Shown one piece after another: positions 63,023 to 64,000 of a stretch of 64,000 bases of DNA (position 1 is its first letter; every line of letters starts with the position of its first letter). The notes below the pieces were generated by a model, which made no database searches, was not told the origin of the DNA, and saw nothing but the letters and a program-made list of their open reading frames with translations. Location of the stretch: contig NZ_JANAIE010000002.1 of NCBI RefSeq assembly GCF_029664245.1, forward strand, positions 248,001 through 312,000, given 5' to 3'. A program made the translations under genes and the position numbers. Origin of the DNA: Profundicola chukchiensis (GTDB taxonomy: Bacteria > Bacteroidota > Bacteroidia > Flavobacteriales > Weeksellaceae).

Positions 63023-64000
63023 GTATTACATTTTTACAATCGCATTAGTATATCTTCTTTTTTCTTGGTCTTGCGCCAGAAAAGGAAGACCCGATGGTGG
63101 TCCTAAGGATATTACGCCACCGGTTTTGTTGCAATCGATTCCAGATACATTTAGCACGAATGTAGATACCAAAATCAAAAAAATTGAACTTAATTTTGAT
63201 GAATATGTGACTTTGAAGGATTACATGAAAAATGTAATTATTTCTCCGCCAGTTGACCCTCAGCCTATTTTCACGCCAACAGGAATGGCCGCAAAGAAAG
63301 TTACTGTTGAGTTTTCTGGAGAATTACAACCAGAAACCACTTATACCATCAATTTTGGTCAAAGTATTCAAGATAATAACGAGGGAAATCCACTCTCCTA
63401 TTTTTCTTATATTTTCTCTACAGGCGATAAAATCGACTCATTAGAAATTATAGGTAAAGTGAATAACATGGGCGAAAGAAAGTTGCCAGAAAATGTGATT
63501 GCCGCCCTTTACCGAATTGATTCTACTTATAATGATAGTTTAATTTTTAAGCAAAAGCCTTATTACGTTGCTAAATTAGACACAGCGAATCAATTTTCGC
63601 TTAAATATTTGCGTTCAGGATCGTATAGATTAGTTGCGTTTAATGATGAGGTTGCGAATACAAGACTAGATCCTGCCAAAGAAAAGTTTGCTTTTTATCC
63701 TGAAATCGTAGAAGCTGGAAGCAGCCAAAATTATGATTTAAATTTATTTAAGTTAAATCAGCCTTATAGAGCTAAAGAAGTAAGCCAAGTAGATTATGGT
63801 AAATTAGAATTTTACTTTGAAGGAAAACCAGAAAAAGTAGACATTCAAGCTTTGGAACCTACTTTCACGACTTCTAAAATTTATCACAAAGCTTATTCAG
63901 ATACAGCTACCTTATATTTTAATCCAAGCATAGATTCATTGACTGAAAAGCGCGTTCGCATGCATTTTGCCGTGAATTTCATGGATAAAATTGATTCTTT
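63003..64000 (+). CDS. Ig-like domain lipoprotein (partial, runs off the window)
   Basis: The frame begins ATG at 63003, overlapping the hydrolase end, and remains open for 332 codons to the window end. It has a lipoprotein signal (lipobox SWSC), then GRPDGGPKDITPPVLLQ, the usual opening of the Big_5/SbsA Ig-like domain in Bacteroidota, with GELQPETTYTINFGQSIQDNNEGN further on. It should be a surface or periplasmic lipoprotein, about 500 residues or more in homologues. The C-terminus is missing. Confidence 0.88.
   Translation, partial: MKFLVSKYYIFTIALVYLLFSWSCARKGRPDGGPKDITPPVLLQSIPDTFSTNVDTKIKKIELNFDEYVTLKDYMKNVIISPPVDPQPIFTPTGMAAKKVTVEFSGELQPETTYTINFGQSIQDNNEGNPLSYFSYIFSTGDKIDSLEIIGKVNNMGERKLPENVIAALYRIDSTYNDSLIFKQKPYYVAKLDTANQFSLKYLRSGSYRLVAFNDEVANTRLDPAKEKFAFYPEIVEAGSSQNYDLNLFKLNQPYRAKEVSQVDYGKLEFYFEGKPEKVDIQALEPTFTTSKIYHKAYSDTATLYFNPSIDSLTEKRVRMHFAVNFMDKIDS

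Noticed and set aside
63253-63444. Plus-strand frame of 63 codons
   Set aside because: It is out of frame within the longer Ig-like lipoprotein gene that begins at 63003 and runs off the window.

Overview
The window is a 64 kb piece of a low-GC chromosome from a member of the Bacteroidota, almost certainly the Flavobacteriales. Three signs agree: a type IX secretion (T9SS) C-terminal domain on the first gene, many copies of the Bacteroidota -7 promoter box TAnnTTTG, and lineage marker genes (alternative complex III, a bacillithiol enzyme, a PID-CTERM protein, and DUF177-rpmF next to accBC). The species is not identified. Nearly all the DNA is dense core genome; I see no prophage, insertion sequence, CRISPR array or defence island.

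Layout. 1-4000: a two-gene unit with a T9SS cargo protein and a small PID-CTERM membrane protein, then a thioredoxin-like lipid-free exported protein and a short hairpin-repeat tract. 4000-9840 (minus): the rod-shape cluster mreB-mreC-mreD-mrdA-rodA. 10-15.9 kb (minus): rhomboid protease, topoisomerase IV (parE, parC) with a LURP-one-like gene between. 16.2-23.9 kb: ychF, purE, nusB-DUF1573-yajC, accB-accC, pdxA-DUF177-rpmF. 23.9-32.5 kb (minus): the complete alternative complex III operon actABCDEF. 32.7-39.9 kb: a SPOR protein, dnaG, a polyprenyl diphosphate synthase, a secreted beta-propeller-like lipoprotein, an easily missed 53-residue membrane protein, rlmN and queA. 40-43 kb: a GC-rich imperfect palindrome of about 150 bases, tgt-lptG and tRNA-Val. 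43-51 kb: SLC13 transporter, YiiX-like hydrolase, ABC exporter, thiamine pyrophosphokinase, cobalamin adenosyltransferase, DUF1801, lptB and a cysteine/cystathionine synthase. 51-64 kb: GDPD lipoprotein, bshC, LysM-PBP1 protein, gltX, DUF6973-like, DUF4197, accD, fbaA, nhaC, a metallo-beta-lactamase-fold hydrolase and a truncated Ig-like lipoprotein.

How the genes fit together. Respiration (ActA-F oxidises menaquinol and reduces cytochrome c), envelope growth (Mre/PBP2/RodA, LptB/LptG, polyprenyl synthase), fatty-acid start (AccB, AccC, AccD), queuosine tRNA modification (QueA, Tgt) and replication (DnaG, ParC, ParE) dominate.

Most interesting signals. (1) Four proteins that in many bacteria carry a structural zinc site (L32, AccD, DnaG, Tgt) all lack the cysteine ligands here. 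(2) A long GC-rich palindrome lies just upstream of the tgt promoter. (3) A PID-CTERM protein is co-transcribed with a T9SS cargo. (4) rlmN has conserved coding sequence upstream of its only canonical start codon. (5) ActA carries six rather than five haem-binding motifs. I do not see a clearly new multi-gene system; the rest reads as an ordinary flavobacterial core genome.
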